Assembly (NCBI RefSeq): GCF_040276085.1
Contig: NZ_JBELOK010000005.1
Coordinates: 222,437-286,436, forward strand
Length of the DNA stretch: 64,000 nt
DNA from: Castellaniella sp040276085
GTDB taxonomy: Bacteria > Pseudomonadota > Gammaproteobacteria > Burkholderiales > Burkholderiaceae_B
Direction: 5' to 3'
The translations under genes were made by a program, and so were the position numbers. The notes under the pieces are model-generated. The model saw nothing but the letters and a program-made list of their open reading frames with translations, did no database searches and was not told the origin of the DNA. This document shows, one piece after another, positions 1-8,500 of the stretch (the stretch's first letter is position 1; every line of letters begins with the position of its first letter).

Positions 1-490
1 GATGCGCCAGGGGCGCCACCAGGCGCATCACCGCCGCAGCCTCGGCAGAGGGACTATTTGCCCTGAACGAGCGGTTGGGGTCAATCGCATCCGGGTTCCA
101 GCGATGAATCCGCTCGAAGCCCCACGGGCTGACACACGGGAGGATCAGGAGATCCACTTGCCCCTGATAAGCCTGGGCCCGCTGTGCGGCAAACTGCAAC
201 GCCCCCATGACGCCACTGGTCTCATAGCCATGCACGCCACCTGTCACCAGCGCGAGAGGCCGCGTATCCTGCCAGCCCTTGCTGCGCAAGGCCATCAGAG
301 GGTAAAGATCGGGCGGGTAATCCAGCTGCCCATACTGTTCTACATCAAACGCGGGGCGTAATGCGTCAACAGCCGCCAGCACTTGGCTGGCATAGCTGCG
401 CTGGCGATGCTGGCGTGCACGCCACGCCTCACGTTCTGTCTGGCCCCACGCTTGTCCGGGGGTACCTATCGGATAAGAGGACATCAACAT
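1..490 (-). CDS. M14-family metallopeptidase, C-terminal part outside window
   Basis: Partial gene running off the left edge; 163 codons are visible, starting at the ATG ending at 490, with a second in-frame ATG at 484. Neither start has a clear Shine-Dalgarno. The segment GGVHGYETSG carries the HxxE zinc-binding pattern of M14 carboxypeptidase / succinylglutamate desuccinylase-like enzymes. The later NPDAIDPNRSF resembles the substrate-binding Asn-Arg region of the same fold. No signal peptide is visible, so a cytoplasmic peptidase or deacylase is likely. The substrate cannot be told from the sequence, and the second half with the third zinc ligand and catalytic Glu is not visible. Confidence 0.75.
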   Translation of the reverse strand, partial: MLMSSYPIGTPGQAWGQTEREAWRARQHRQRSYASQVLAAVDALRPAFDVEQYGQLDYPPDLYPLMALRSKGWQDTRPLALVTGGVHGYETSGVMGALQFAAQRAQAYQGQVDLLILPCVSPWGFERIHRWNPDAIDPNRSFRANSPSAEAAAVMRLVAPLAH

Positions 491-712
491 CACTTATAGT
501 GTGAACAAGAGAAACAGTGTAATCCGCCAGCGGGCGCGCCGGATGCGCCTGGCCCCACCGGAAGATGTGAGACGATGTTGCCGTACCCACCGGCAGGTGG
601 AGCGCTGTACAGCCGCGCCAGCCGTGCCCAGGAACGTAACCACTGGACACCTTGTGCGCGCGCCAATTTGCTATAAACCAAGGTGTCTCGCCCTTGTTTG
701 CCGGATCCCACC

Positions 713-964
713 ATGACTGTCCAAACCCTTGGCCGCTGTGGCCTGCTCTTAACCGTACTGCTGCTTTCCGCATGCTCGTCAACCTCCTCGTCACAGTGGA
801 TGTCCCCTGAAGAGGCAAGCCAGGCCAATACCAGCACACGCTGCTCATGGCTGTTTGGCAGTTGCGGCTACGAAGGCTCCTACGAGCCCGGTGAAGCGGT
901 GTATGCAGAACAGGAAGCCGCCCGCCTGAACCGTGCGCAGCTTTCGCGCCTTAAAGGGTTTTAG
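713..964 (+). CDS. small lipoprotein
   Basis: 83-residue protein with a lipoprotein signal: a short basic start, hydrophobic stretch LLLTVLLLSAC and a Cys at about residue 22 following L-S-A. It is therefore probably lipidated and membrane anchored. The mature part is Ser-rich, contains two cysteines around residues 44-48 (CSWLFGSC) and ends in a charged helix. The ATG at 713 puts the signal peptide at the N terminus; an upstream in-frame ATG at 683 would add ten residues before it and is less likely. I do not recognise a family. Confidence 0.6.
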   Translation: MTVQTLGRCGLLLTVLLLSACSSTSSSQWMSPEEASQANTSTRCSWLFGSCGYEGSYEPGEAVYAEQEAARLNRAQLSRLKGF

Positions 965-1070
965 GTATTCGTCAGGCGCGGCCTCCTACACTCATCATTA
1001 AACAGACACTGGCCGCCCCGCTTATCAGACAATAAAAATGGATCGGGCCGCCAGCCAAAAAGGAGGCCAG

Positions 1071-2711
1071 ATGCCAGACAGAATCATCCGCAACATTGTT
1101 CCTCTGCTTGCCCTGCTGCTGACACTGCTTTGCTTTGTCCTGGGCATTACCCTCAATGCGGCCTGGTTTTGGCCGCTTGTCATTTTTGTGCCTGTGCTGC
1201 TCCTGGGCATCTACGATCATTTCCAGCGGGGTTGGACAATTACCCGCAATTACCCGGTTGCCGCGCGGATACGCTGGTTTTTTTACACGCTGCGGCCATT
1301 TCTGCGGGCCTACCTGGTAGAAGACGACATCCACGGCACACCGTTTTCTTTCAAGGCACGCAATCTGGTGCATGAACGTGCCCGCGGGCGTACGGACACC
1401 CAGCCGTTTGGCACCGAGCTTGATACGGATTCGGCCAAATACGAATGGTTTGCGCACTCGATTGCACCCGAGCCCAACCCGGATCAATCTCCCCGGGTGC
1501 AGGTAGGCACCGAGCAGGCATCCAAACCCTATTCGGCCTCTTTGTTCAACATCTCTGCCATGAGCTTTGGCGCACTGTCAGCCAATGCGGTTCGGGCGCT
1601 GAATCTGGGTGCCAGAGAAGGCAACTTCTATCACGACACGGGCGAAGGCGGCCTCAGCCAATATCACCTTGAGCACGGGGGTGATCTGGTATGGGAGCTG
1701 GGCTCTGGCTACTTTGGTGCACGAGACAAAACAGGACATTTCAGTCCCGATGCGTTTGCCGACAACGCCACCCGCAACACCGTGAAAATGACGGAAATCA
1801 AACTGAGCCAGGGAGCCAAGCCCGGCCACGGCGGCTTGTTGCCTGCCGCCAAGGTCAGCGAAGAAATTGCCCGCGTGCGCCAGGTGCCGGCGCACCAGGA
1901 TTGTCTCAGCCCCGCTGGGCATTCCGCGTTTTCAACACCCATCGAGCTGATGGAGTTTGCCGCCCGGATGCGCGAGCTATCAGGAGGCAAGCCGGTGGGC
2001 ATCAAGTTGTGCATTGGCCAGATGCACGAACCCTTTGCCCTGATGAAGGCCATCCTTGAAACAGAAATCCTGCCCGATTTTATCGTGGTGGACGGCGGCG
2101 AAGGCGGCACCGGTGCTGCACCACAAGAGCTCTCTGATTGGGTAGGCATGCCCTTGATGGAGGGCCTGGTGGTGATGCGCAACGCCCTGGTGGGCTGTGG
2201 CCTGAAAGACAAAATCCGGCTGGTGGCCAGTGGCAAGATTTACTCTGGCATGGGCATGGCCAACACACTTGCCCAAGGTGCCGACTGGTGCAACGCAGCG
2301 CGTGCCTTTATGTTTTCGATTGGCTGCATTCAGGCCCAGCGCTGCCATCTGGGCACCTGCCCCACCGGCATCACCACGCAAGACCCCCACCGCCAGCGTG
2401 GGCTGATCCCCGAGGTTCAGGGCAAGCGGGCAGCACGGTTTCATGCCGAAACACTGAAATCTCTGGCCCATATCATGTCGGCCGTTGGCGTCCAGCATCC
2501 GCGCGACTTGCGGCCTCATATGCTGATGCACCGGGTGGGCCCCGGCAAGGCTTTGCCAATCGACGAAATCAAGGTGTTTCTACCGCCAAAGGCATTGCTT
2601 GAAGCACCTGACGACACAATTTATGCCGACTGGTGGCACGCCGCCAGCGCCAGCACGTTTCGGCCAGTGCGCGAGGTGCGGATCAAACCGACGCAAGCGC
2701 ATAGCCTGTAA
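1071..2711 (+). CDS. FMN-binding glutamate synthase family protein
   Basis: 546 residues. Two hydrophobic segments near residues 8-50 predict a membrane anchor. They are followed by a domain homologous to the FMN-binding half of glutamate synthase large subunit (COG0069). Visible family landmarks are NISAMSFGALS, GHGGLLPA and VDGGEGGTGAAP. The cysteine cluster CIQAQRCHLGTCPTGI matches the 3Fe-4S site of GltB. There is no glutaminase domain, so it is not a complete GltB; these stand-alone proteins have no firm assigned reaction. ATG at 1071 is chosen because AGGAGG sits just upstream, rather than the in-frame ATG at 1038. Confidence 0.85.
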   Translation: MPDRIIRNIVPLLALLLTLLCFVLGITLNAAWFWPLVIFVPVLLLGIYDHFQRGWTITRNYPVAARIRWFFYTLRPFLRAYLVEDDIHGTPFSFKARNLVHERARGRTDTQPFGTELDTDSAKYEWFAHSIAPEPNPDQSPRVQVGTEQASKPYSASLFNISAMSFGALSANAVRALNLGAREGNFYHDTGEGGLSQYHLEHGGDLVWELGSGYFGARDKTGHFSPDAFADNATRNTVKMTEIKLSQGAKPGHGGLLPAAKVSEEIARVRQVPAHQDCLSPAGHSAFSTPIELMEFAARMRELSGGKPVGIKLCIGQMHEPFALMKAILETEILPDFIVVDGGEGGTGAAPQELSDWVGMPLMEGLVVMRNALVGCGLKDKIRLVASGKIYSGMGMANTLAQGADWCNAARAFMFSIGCIQAQRCHLGTCPTGITTQDPHRQRGLIPEVQGKRAARFHAETLKSLAHIMSAVGVQHPRDLRPHMLMHRVGPGKALPIDEIKVFLPPKALLEAPDDTIYADWWHAASASTFRPVREVRIKPTQAHSL

Positions 2712-2885
2712 GCATCCTGTTTAACGGTTGGCCAACCCCTGCCTGCCACCACAAGCCGACTGTAAACACGCGGCAAACATGCTCAGGGCAGCGCGCCGCA
2801 AGCCCTATTTATTTTAAACTTTATCGATTCAGCGCCGTTAAACGGGTTTTCCGCGCATCTGGGCACTCCGGCCCAATCCCACATC

Positions 2886-4472
2886 ATGACTCTCAAAACC
2901 CGCACACTGGCCAGCATGGCCTTTGTCCTGGCCTGCTGCGTGCTTGCCCTGGGCCTGGCCCTTACGGGCATGCAAAGTGCCAAAAACCGTTTTATTTCGT
3001 TTGTGGACACCGATCAGCAGGTACTGCAAAACACCACCACGCTATATGCGCAAGGCCTGCAAATCGGGCAAGCCTTACGTAATATTGTGCTCAATCCGGA
3101 TGACGAAAAGGCAGTTACCAACCTCAATACGGCCGTAGCCAAGTTTCACGAGGTGATGGACAGCAGCCGCGAACTGGCCACCCGGGTGCCGGGGTTGGAC
3201 GAACGCCTGCAACTGATTGCCAACGTGCAGGCCAAACGCGAACCCATCCTGAAAAAAACCTCGGAGCTGGCGCGTGAGAACCGCGATACAGCCGCCACCT
3301 ATCTGCAAGAAAACGACACGCCCACCTGGCGCGAGATGCGCGGCCCGTTGCGCGAGCTGATTCAGGCAAAATCAGCACAGGTGGAAACCACTAAAAACGA
3401 AATGGTGAGCTTTACCGAAGACATGTTTTTCTGGAGTCTTGCTCTGGCAGTGCTGGCTGTCGTGCTTAGCATCGTGGCAGCGCTACACCTCACCCGCAGC
3501 ATCATGAAGCAGCTGGGAGCAGAACCCGCAGAAGCAGCACGGGTGATGCAAAAAATTGCCCAGGGCGACCTCGCCGTCAATATCAAGGAGGATACGCGAA
3601 ACACCCGCAGCCTCGTGCACGCGATCAGCACCATGCAAACAGGCCTGGCGGCCGTGGTTAGCCGGGTGCGCGCGGGGGCAGGGGCGATTGCGTCGGCGTC
3701 CCGCCAGATTGCCGCGGGTAACAGCGATCTGTCGGCACGTACAGAAGAGCAAGCCAGCTCTTTGCAAGAAACGGCTGCTTCAATGGAAGAGCTGACCTCC
3801 ACTGTCAAGCAAAACAGCGAAAACGCACGACAGGCCAACCAACTGGCCGTGACAGCATCCGACGTTGCCAAGCGCGGTGGCGCCGTCGTGCAAGAAGTGC
3901 TGGACATGATGAACGCCATTGATCATTCTGCAAAAAAAATTGGTGAAATCATCGGCGTGATTGACAGCATCGCGTTTCAAACCAATATCCTGGCACTCAA
4001 TGCTGCAGTAGAAGCCGCAAGGGCGGGCGAGCAAGGACGCGGATTTGCCGTGGTGGCCAGCGAAGTCCGGGCTCTGGCACAGCGATCCGCCACTGCAGCC
4101 AAAGAAATCAAGGCCCTGATTGGTGAATCGGTGCAACAAGCCGAAGCCGGTGCCACCCTGGCGGGCGATGCAGGCAACACGATGCGGGAAATCGTGGACA
4201 GTGTGAAGCGGGTGGCCGATATCGTGGGCGAGATCTCAGTGGCCAGCAACGAGCAAACTTCCGGCATCGAACAGGTAAACCTTGCCATCGGCCAAATGGA
4301 CAGCGTGACCCAGCAAAATGCGGCCCTGGTTGAAGAAGCCGCGGCCGCCTCGATGGCCATGCAAGAGCAGGCTGCCGAGCTTGAGCGTATTGTGTCGGTG
4401 TTCCAACTGCATCCGTCTGAAACCGTGACAGACCACACGACCAGGATCGGCTATGCTGGGCCAGCAGCGTAA
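2886..4472 (+). CDS. methyl-accepting chemotaxis protein
   Basis: 528-residue inner-membrane chemoreceptor of Tar-like topology. TM1 lies at about residues 10-29. A roughly 150-residue periplasmic four-helix ligand domain follows, then TM2 (FFWSLALAVLAVVLSIVAAL) and a HAMP domain. The cytoplasmic methylated helices follow. The conserved hairpin tip that binds CheA/CheW is present (IDSIAFQTNILALNAAVEAA, then RGFAVVASEVRALAQRS). The C terminus (IGYAGPAA) lacks an NWETF-type CheR/CheB docking pentapeptide. No chemotaxis genes are nearby, so it is an orphan receptor; the ligand is unknown. Confidence 0.92.
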   Translation: MTLKTRTLASMAFVLACCVLALGLALTGMQSAKNRFISFVDTDQQVLQNTTTLYAQGLQIGQALRNIVLNPDDEKAVTNLNTAVAKFHEVMDSSRELATRVPGLDERLQLIANVQAKREPILKKTSELARENRDTAATYLQENDTPTWREMRGPLRELIQAKSAQVETTKNEMVSFTEDMFFWSLALAVLAVVLSIVAALHLTRSIMKQLGAEPAEAARVMQKIAQGDLAVNIKEDTRNTRSLVHAISTMQTGLAAVVSRVRAGAGAIASASRQIAAGNSDLSARTEEQASSLQETAASMEELTSTVKQNSENARQANQLAVTASDVAKRGGAVVQEVLDMMNAIDHSAKKIGEIIGVIDSIAFQTNILALNAAVEAARAGEQGRGFAVVASEVRALAQRSATAAKEIKALIGESVQQAEAGATLAGDAGNTMREIVDSVKRVADIVGEISVASNEQTSGIEQVNLAIGQMDSVTQQNAALVEEAAAASMAMQEQAAELERIVSVFQLHPSETVTDHTTRIGYAGPAA

Positions 4473-4499
4473 CCCTCTATAAACGTTCTCACTGGTTTT

Positions 4500-6179
4500 A
4501 TGGCTCAACCCTCGGTATTTACCCATTGCACAACCCGGGGCAAAGGCCGCTACTCCACCAGAACATGGGTGCTGGTTGCAGTGCTGATGCTGGCAGGCTG
4601 TGCCAGCCTGCCAGAACACGTCAAACGCCCAGTTTCACACGCACTCGAAAACCCCGCCGGCACAACACTGGGCCAACTGGCCAACCAGAAGCGGCCAAGC
4701 CAGGTCAACGACGCTCGATCGGGGTTTGCATTGCTAGCTTCGCCCAACGCAGCATTTGCGGGCCGTTTGGCACTGACACAAGACGCCAGCAAAACACTGG
4801 ATATTCAGTACTACTCCATCCACCTCGACCCCACCGTCATCAGCCTGCTGGCAGCCATCCGGCAGGCGGCACAACGCGGTGTCCGCGTGCGCATCCTGCT
4901 GGACGATTTCAACAGTGTTGGTCACGACGCCCAAGTCATGCAGATGGCCGGCGTGCCAGGCATCGAGATGCGCATGTTCAACCCCCTGCCGGGTAATCGT
5001 GGCTCGGGCCTGGTACGGGCATTGACGTCTTTACACGACTTCAAGCGGATTCAGCATCGCATGCACAACAAGGCCTATATCGCAGACAACGCCTGGGGAA
5101 TTATCGGCGGCCGCAATCTGGGTGACCGATACTTTGGGACAGCCGAGGGTGAGGACTTCATCGATATGGACGTGCTGGCAGCAGGCCCGGTGGTGCGTGG
5201 CCTGTCAGCCAGCTTCGACCGCTACTGGAATAACCCCCTGGCCTATCCGGTTGAATCGCTGATTACCCCAAAAGCGCTTAAACAACTGCACAACGCCACC
5301 GCACCGGCACCAAACGACACCACGCAAAAACAGCCTCTGGATGGCAGCACCAAACAGCCCGCCAATCCCGCAGTAGCACCCTCTGCCACCGGGGATGCCC
5401 TGCTTGTAGAGGCGGACGCCAAACAGCCCCCACCCTTGCCTGCTGCACTGGATCTGAAAAAACTGCCCCTGACATGGGCCGCGGCCGGCCTGTTGGTAGA
5501 CAGCCCGTTAAAACTGGTGCCTGATGACGCCCAGGACACCCCCGAGGACACCGTCATTGACGGCTTACTGTCATTATTAAGTACTGCGCAGCATGACGTA
5601 CTGATCGTTTCACCCTATTTTGTACCAGGCGAAGAAATGATGGCCGTATTTACAACCCTCAAAAAGCGGGGCGTGCGTGTCCAGGTGCTCACCAACTCGC
5701 TGGCCTCCACCGATGCCCTGTTGGCGCAGATCGGCTACGCCCGGCATCGCAAGGCGCTGCTCAAGAGCGGGCTTGAGCTTTACGAAGTGAAAGCCCATGA
5801 ACGCGCCCAGGTACGCGACACCATGCTCGGTTCACAGAATTCGGGCTCGCGCGCATCCCTGCACGCCAAGCTGGTGATTGTGGACGACCGGGTAATCGGC
5901 ATCGGATCCATGAACCTGGATCTGCGATCCAAGCTGCAAAACACCGAGATTGCCCTGGTGATCCGCAGTCCCGCTTTGGCGCGGCAAGCGGCCAAACAGG
6001 TCCACGACGTCATCCATGCCGGCGCATGGAAGCTGTCGCTGACACCCGATGGCCGCGTGCAATGGCACGCACTACCCCAAGACCAGCAGCCGGTGCTTGA
6101 TCATGACCCCGACACCAGTGCCTGGCTACGCTTTCTGGCCAAGCTGCTAAGCCCGCTGACACCCGACGAGATGCTGTAG
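4500..6179 (+). CDS. phospholipase D-like lipoprotein, cardiolipin synthase C type
   Basis: 559 residues with two HKD catalytic motifs. The first is HNKAYIAD followed by GGRNLGDRYF; the second is HAKLVIVDD followed by GSMNLDLRS. This arrangement matches the ClsC/YmdC group, which make cardiolipin or exchange phosphatidyl groups at the membrane. The N terminus has a hydrophobic segment ending in MLAGC, a good lipobox, though about 25 residues precede it. Between the motifs (about residues 265-325) sits an Ala/Pro/Gln-rich low-complexity insert that is not catalytic. ATG at 4500 is the first plausible start. It begins 28 bases after the chemoreceptor but is probably transcribed independently. 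Confidence 0.85.
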   Translation: MAQPSVFTHCTTRGKGRYSTRTWVLVAVLMLAGCASLPEHVKRPVSHALENPAGTTLGQLANQKRPSQVNDARSGFALLASPNAAFAGRLALTQDASKTLDIQYYSIHLDPTVISLLAAIRQAAQRGVRVRILLDDFNSVGHDAQVMQMAGVPGIEMRMFNPLPGNRGSGLVRALTSLHDFKRIQHRMHNKAYIADNAWGIIGGRNLGDRYFGTAEGEDFIDMDVLAAGPVVRGLSASFDRYWNNPLAYPVESLITPKALKQLHNATAPAPNDTTQKQPLDGSTKQPANPAVAPSATGDALLVEADAKQPPPLPAALDLKKLPLTWAAAGLLVDSPLKLVPDDAQDTPEDTVIDGLLSLLSTAQHDVLIVSPYFVPGEEMMAVFTTLKKRGVRVQVLTNSLASTDALLAQIGYARHRKALLKSGLELYEVKAHERAQVRDTMLGSQNSGSRASLHAKLVIVDDRVIGIGSMNLDLRSKLQNTEIALVIRSPALARQAAKQVHDVIHAGAWKLSLTPDGRVQWHALPQDQQPVLDHDPDTSAWLRFLAKLLSPLTPDEML

Positions 6180-6183
6180 TCAG

Positions 6184-6222
6184 CCCCGGCACAACCTTGG
6201 GGCAAGCCCCAGGCAGCCGGGG
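6184..6222. terminator. long hairpin between convergent genes
   Basis: Outer stem CCCCGGC/GCCGGGG surrounds an inner stem CCTTGGGGC/GCCCCAGG, all between two convergent genes. There is no T-run, so it could stop both transcripts as a structured barrier rather than as a textbook intrinsic terminator. Confidence 0.5.
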
Positions 6223-6232
6223 TGATACGGCT

Positions 6233-7285
6233 TCAGCTTTCTGCCAACGATGCGCAGTCGATCACAAAGCGGTATTTCACATCACCGTGCAACATGCGTT
6301 CGTAGGCCCCGTCAATTTGATCCGCACGAATCATTTCGATGTCGGCGACGATGTGATGGTTGGCACAGAAGTCCAGCATCTCCTGGGTTTCCGGGATGCC
6401 GCCAATCAGCGAGCCCGCCAAGCTACGGCGCCGGGCAATCAGGCTGAACACCGCCGGCGAGGGATGCGGCGAGGCTGGCGCCCCCACCAGCGTCATCGTG
6501 CCATCACGCTTGAGCAGCGCAAAAAACGGATCCAGCGAGTGCGGCGCCGCCACCGTATTGAGGATGAAATCCAGACTCGCCGCGTGGGCCGCCATTTCGT
6601 CCGGATTGCGAGAGACCACGACTTCGTGGGCACCCAGTTTTTTAGCCGCCTCACGCTTGGATTCCGAGGTGGTGAAGGCCACCACATGAGCACCCATGGC
6701 ATTGGCCAGCTTGATGCCCATATGACCCAGGCCACCGATCCCGACCACGCCCACTTTTTGGCCCAGCCCGACTTTCCAGTGCCGCAGCGGTGAATACGTG
6801 GTGATACCGGCGCACAGCAGCGGGGCGACCGCTGCCAGCTGATCCTCGGGGTGATGCACTTTAAGCACATAGCGCTGGTGCACCACAATCTGCTGCGAGT
6901 AGCCGCCCAGCGTATGGCCGGGAGCATCCGCGGTGGGGCCGTTATAGGTGCCCACCATGTGATCACAGTAGTTTTCCAGGCCGTCATCGCACTCGGCGCA
7001 ATGCTGGCAACTATCGACAATACAGCCTACGCCGACAAGGTCGCCCGGCTTGTGGCTGGTGACATGGGCGCCCACCGCCGATACCCGGCCCACGATCTCG
7101 TGGCCGGGGACACAGGGGTAACGCGTACCGGCCCACTCCGAGCGCACCTGATGCAAGTCGGAATGGCAGACACCACAATAAGCAATCTCAATTTGTACAT
7201 CGTGCTCACCCGGTGCGCGGCGGGTGATGACCAGGGGCTCCAGGGAAAGGTTCTTGGCGCGAGCGCCATATGCATGAATCGTCAT
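6233..7285 (-). CDS. zinc-dependent NAD(P) alcohol dehydrogenase (YahK/CAD type)
   Basis: 350 residues, the usual length for medium-chain zinc alcohol dehydrogenases. It reversibly reduces aldehydes to alcohols in the cytoplasm. Catalytic zinc ligands are visible in CGVCHSD and GHEIVG. The structural zinc site is the four-Cys run CQHCAECDDGLENYC. The nucleotide-binding loop is GIGGLGHMG. The overall pattern is the cinnamyl-alcohol dehydrogenase/YahK branch with broad aldehyde reductase activity. The start has a good AAGGA Shine-Dalgarno. It is divergent from the AraC-type gene across a 149-base spacer, but a functional link is not shown. Confidence 0.88.
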   Translation of the reverse strand: MTIHAYGARAKNLSLEPLVITRRAPGEHDVQIEIAYCGVCHSDLHQVRSEWAGTRYPCVPGHEIVGRVSAVGAHVTSHKPGDLVGVGCIVDSCQHCAECDDGLENYCDHMVGTYNGPTADAPGHTLGGYSQQIVVHQRYVLKVHHPEDQLAAVAPLLCAGITTYSPLRHWKVGLGQKVGVVGIGGLGHMGIKLANAMGAHVVAFTTSESKREAAKKLGAHEVVVSRNPDEMAAHAASLDFILNTVAAPHSLDPFFALLKRDGTMTLVGAPASPHPSPAVFSLIARRRSLAGSLIGGIPETQEMLDFCANHHIVADIEMIRADQIDGAYERMLHGDVKYRFVIDCASLAES

Positions 7286-7434
7286 AATTGGGTTCCTTCG
7301 AGGCCGCGGGAGGTAAAGATCTGCGTAGATGCAGCCGATGCGGCCAGGATAACCAGTATAGCCAGCATGGATTCAATAATAGGAAAGAGACTCATTACCG
7401 GTTATGATAGATACGATCCAACCCTACTGGCCTG

Positions 7435-8388
7435 ATGGATACCCACGCCCCCCACCTCTCTCCCCAGCAGCTGTCTGTCGCCGATCTACGCAGTTTCGGC
7501 GAGCGCTTTGGCATCGACTATCATTTTCCCCTCCCCTCGGCAGCGCACACTGACCTCCCGGTTTTGCGCGGCAAGGTCGAAGAATTACCACTGTCTTCCG
7601 GCCTGCATCTCATCCACTCTTCCCTGGATGTGTTGCAACCCTACGAAACCCAGTCCACACGAGGCACGGCGATTTTTCTTTTGATCGTTCTGGAAGGTTG
7701 TGTACGACTGACGTTGTCCGGGCAGCAGTACGTGGCCGAGGCGGGTATGGCAATCACCACTCACCTCGACAAACAAAGCACCTTGCAGGCCACCCACGCG
7801 CCCAAACAGCACCTGGGAACACTCACGGTTGCACTGGACATCAGCCCGGCGACCCAGACCAAGCCAGCCTGGTTGCCAGAGGATTTTCTCGCATCAACCA
7901 AGCCAGCCACCAAACTGTGGCATGTCCCAGGCCATCTGCATCAATCCTTGCAGCACTGGCAAGCTTTGCAACCGGCTGGGGCTTTACAGCAGCGGCTGCT
8001 GCTTGAGGGGCTGGCCCTGCAACTGCTTGCCTACGGCCTGGATAGCAAACCGGCGCCCCGGCCACCCGCGATTTCTCCAGGAGAACGCAAGCGCCTTGAA
8101 GCCGTGCGCCAGCGCCTGGATCTTGCTCCCGATCTGGATTACTCGGTAGATCAGCTCGCCGCACAAGCCGCGATGAGCACCAGCAGCTTTCGCAGCAAGT
8201 TTCGCCTGATGTTTGGCGTACCGGTACTCAGCTATTTACGCAACCAGCGCCTGGAACTGGCCCGCCAATACTTATTGCAAGGCCATTCGGTACAGCAGGC
8301 TGCGCACCTCAGCGGCTACCGCTACACCACCAATTTCGCCACAGCGTTTCGCAAACACTACGGCGTGTCACCTAACCGCCTCAGCTAA
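7435..8388 (+). CDS. AraC-family transcriptional regulator, PchR-like
   Basis: 317 residues. The C-terminal ~100 residues contain the two helix-turn-helix units of AraC/XylS proteins (STSSFRSKFRLMFG and QQAAHLSGYRYTTNFATAF, ending in GVSPNRL). The N-terminal ~200 residues form the effector domain without a recognisable cupin signature. It sits immediately upstream of, and in the same direction as, a TonB-dependent receptor and siderophore ABC genes. This is the arrangement of PchR-type activators that sense the imported ferric siderophore; that role is inference from context. Confidence 0.85.
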   Translation: MDTHAPHLSPQQLSVADLRSFGERFGIDYHFPLPSAAHTDLPVLRGKVEELPLSSGLHLIHSSLDVLQPYETQSTRGTAIFLLIVLEGCVRLTLSGQQYVAEAGMAITTHLDKQSTLQATHAPKQHLGTLTVALDISPATQTKPAWLPEDFLASTKPATKLWHVPGHLHQSLQHWQALQPAGALQQRLLLEGLALQLLAYGLDSKPAPRPPAISPGERKRLEAVRQRLDLAPDLDYSVDQLAAQAAMSTSSFRSKFRLMFGVPVLSYLRNQRLELARQYLLQGHSVQQAAHLSGYRYTTNFATAFRKHYGVSPNRLS

Positions 8389-8443
8389 AACCCATTTTGT
8401 TGTCGCGCATACGACACTCAACATCCTGCATATCTCCCAGAAT

Positions 8444-8466
8444 TGATAAATGATAATAATAATAGT
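8444..8466 (+). promoter_or_regulatory. Fur-box-like iron operator
   Basis: The sequence GATAAATGATAATAATAATAG lies 35-57 bases upstream of the receptor start. It contains overlapping GATAAT-like hexamers as in the 6-1-6 model of Fur binding sites. It is therefore the probable iron-responsive operator for the whole 8.5-15.0 kb operon. Confidence 0.6.
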
Positions 8467-8500
8467 TCTTAATCAATATATATTTCTGGAAGTCCGTGTT

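Noticed and set aside
429..848. minus-strand frames across the lipoprotein gene
   Set aside because: They have no family similarity and overlap the partial peptidase start and the plus-strand lipoprotein.
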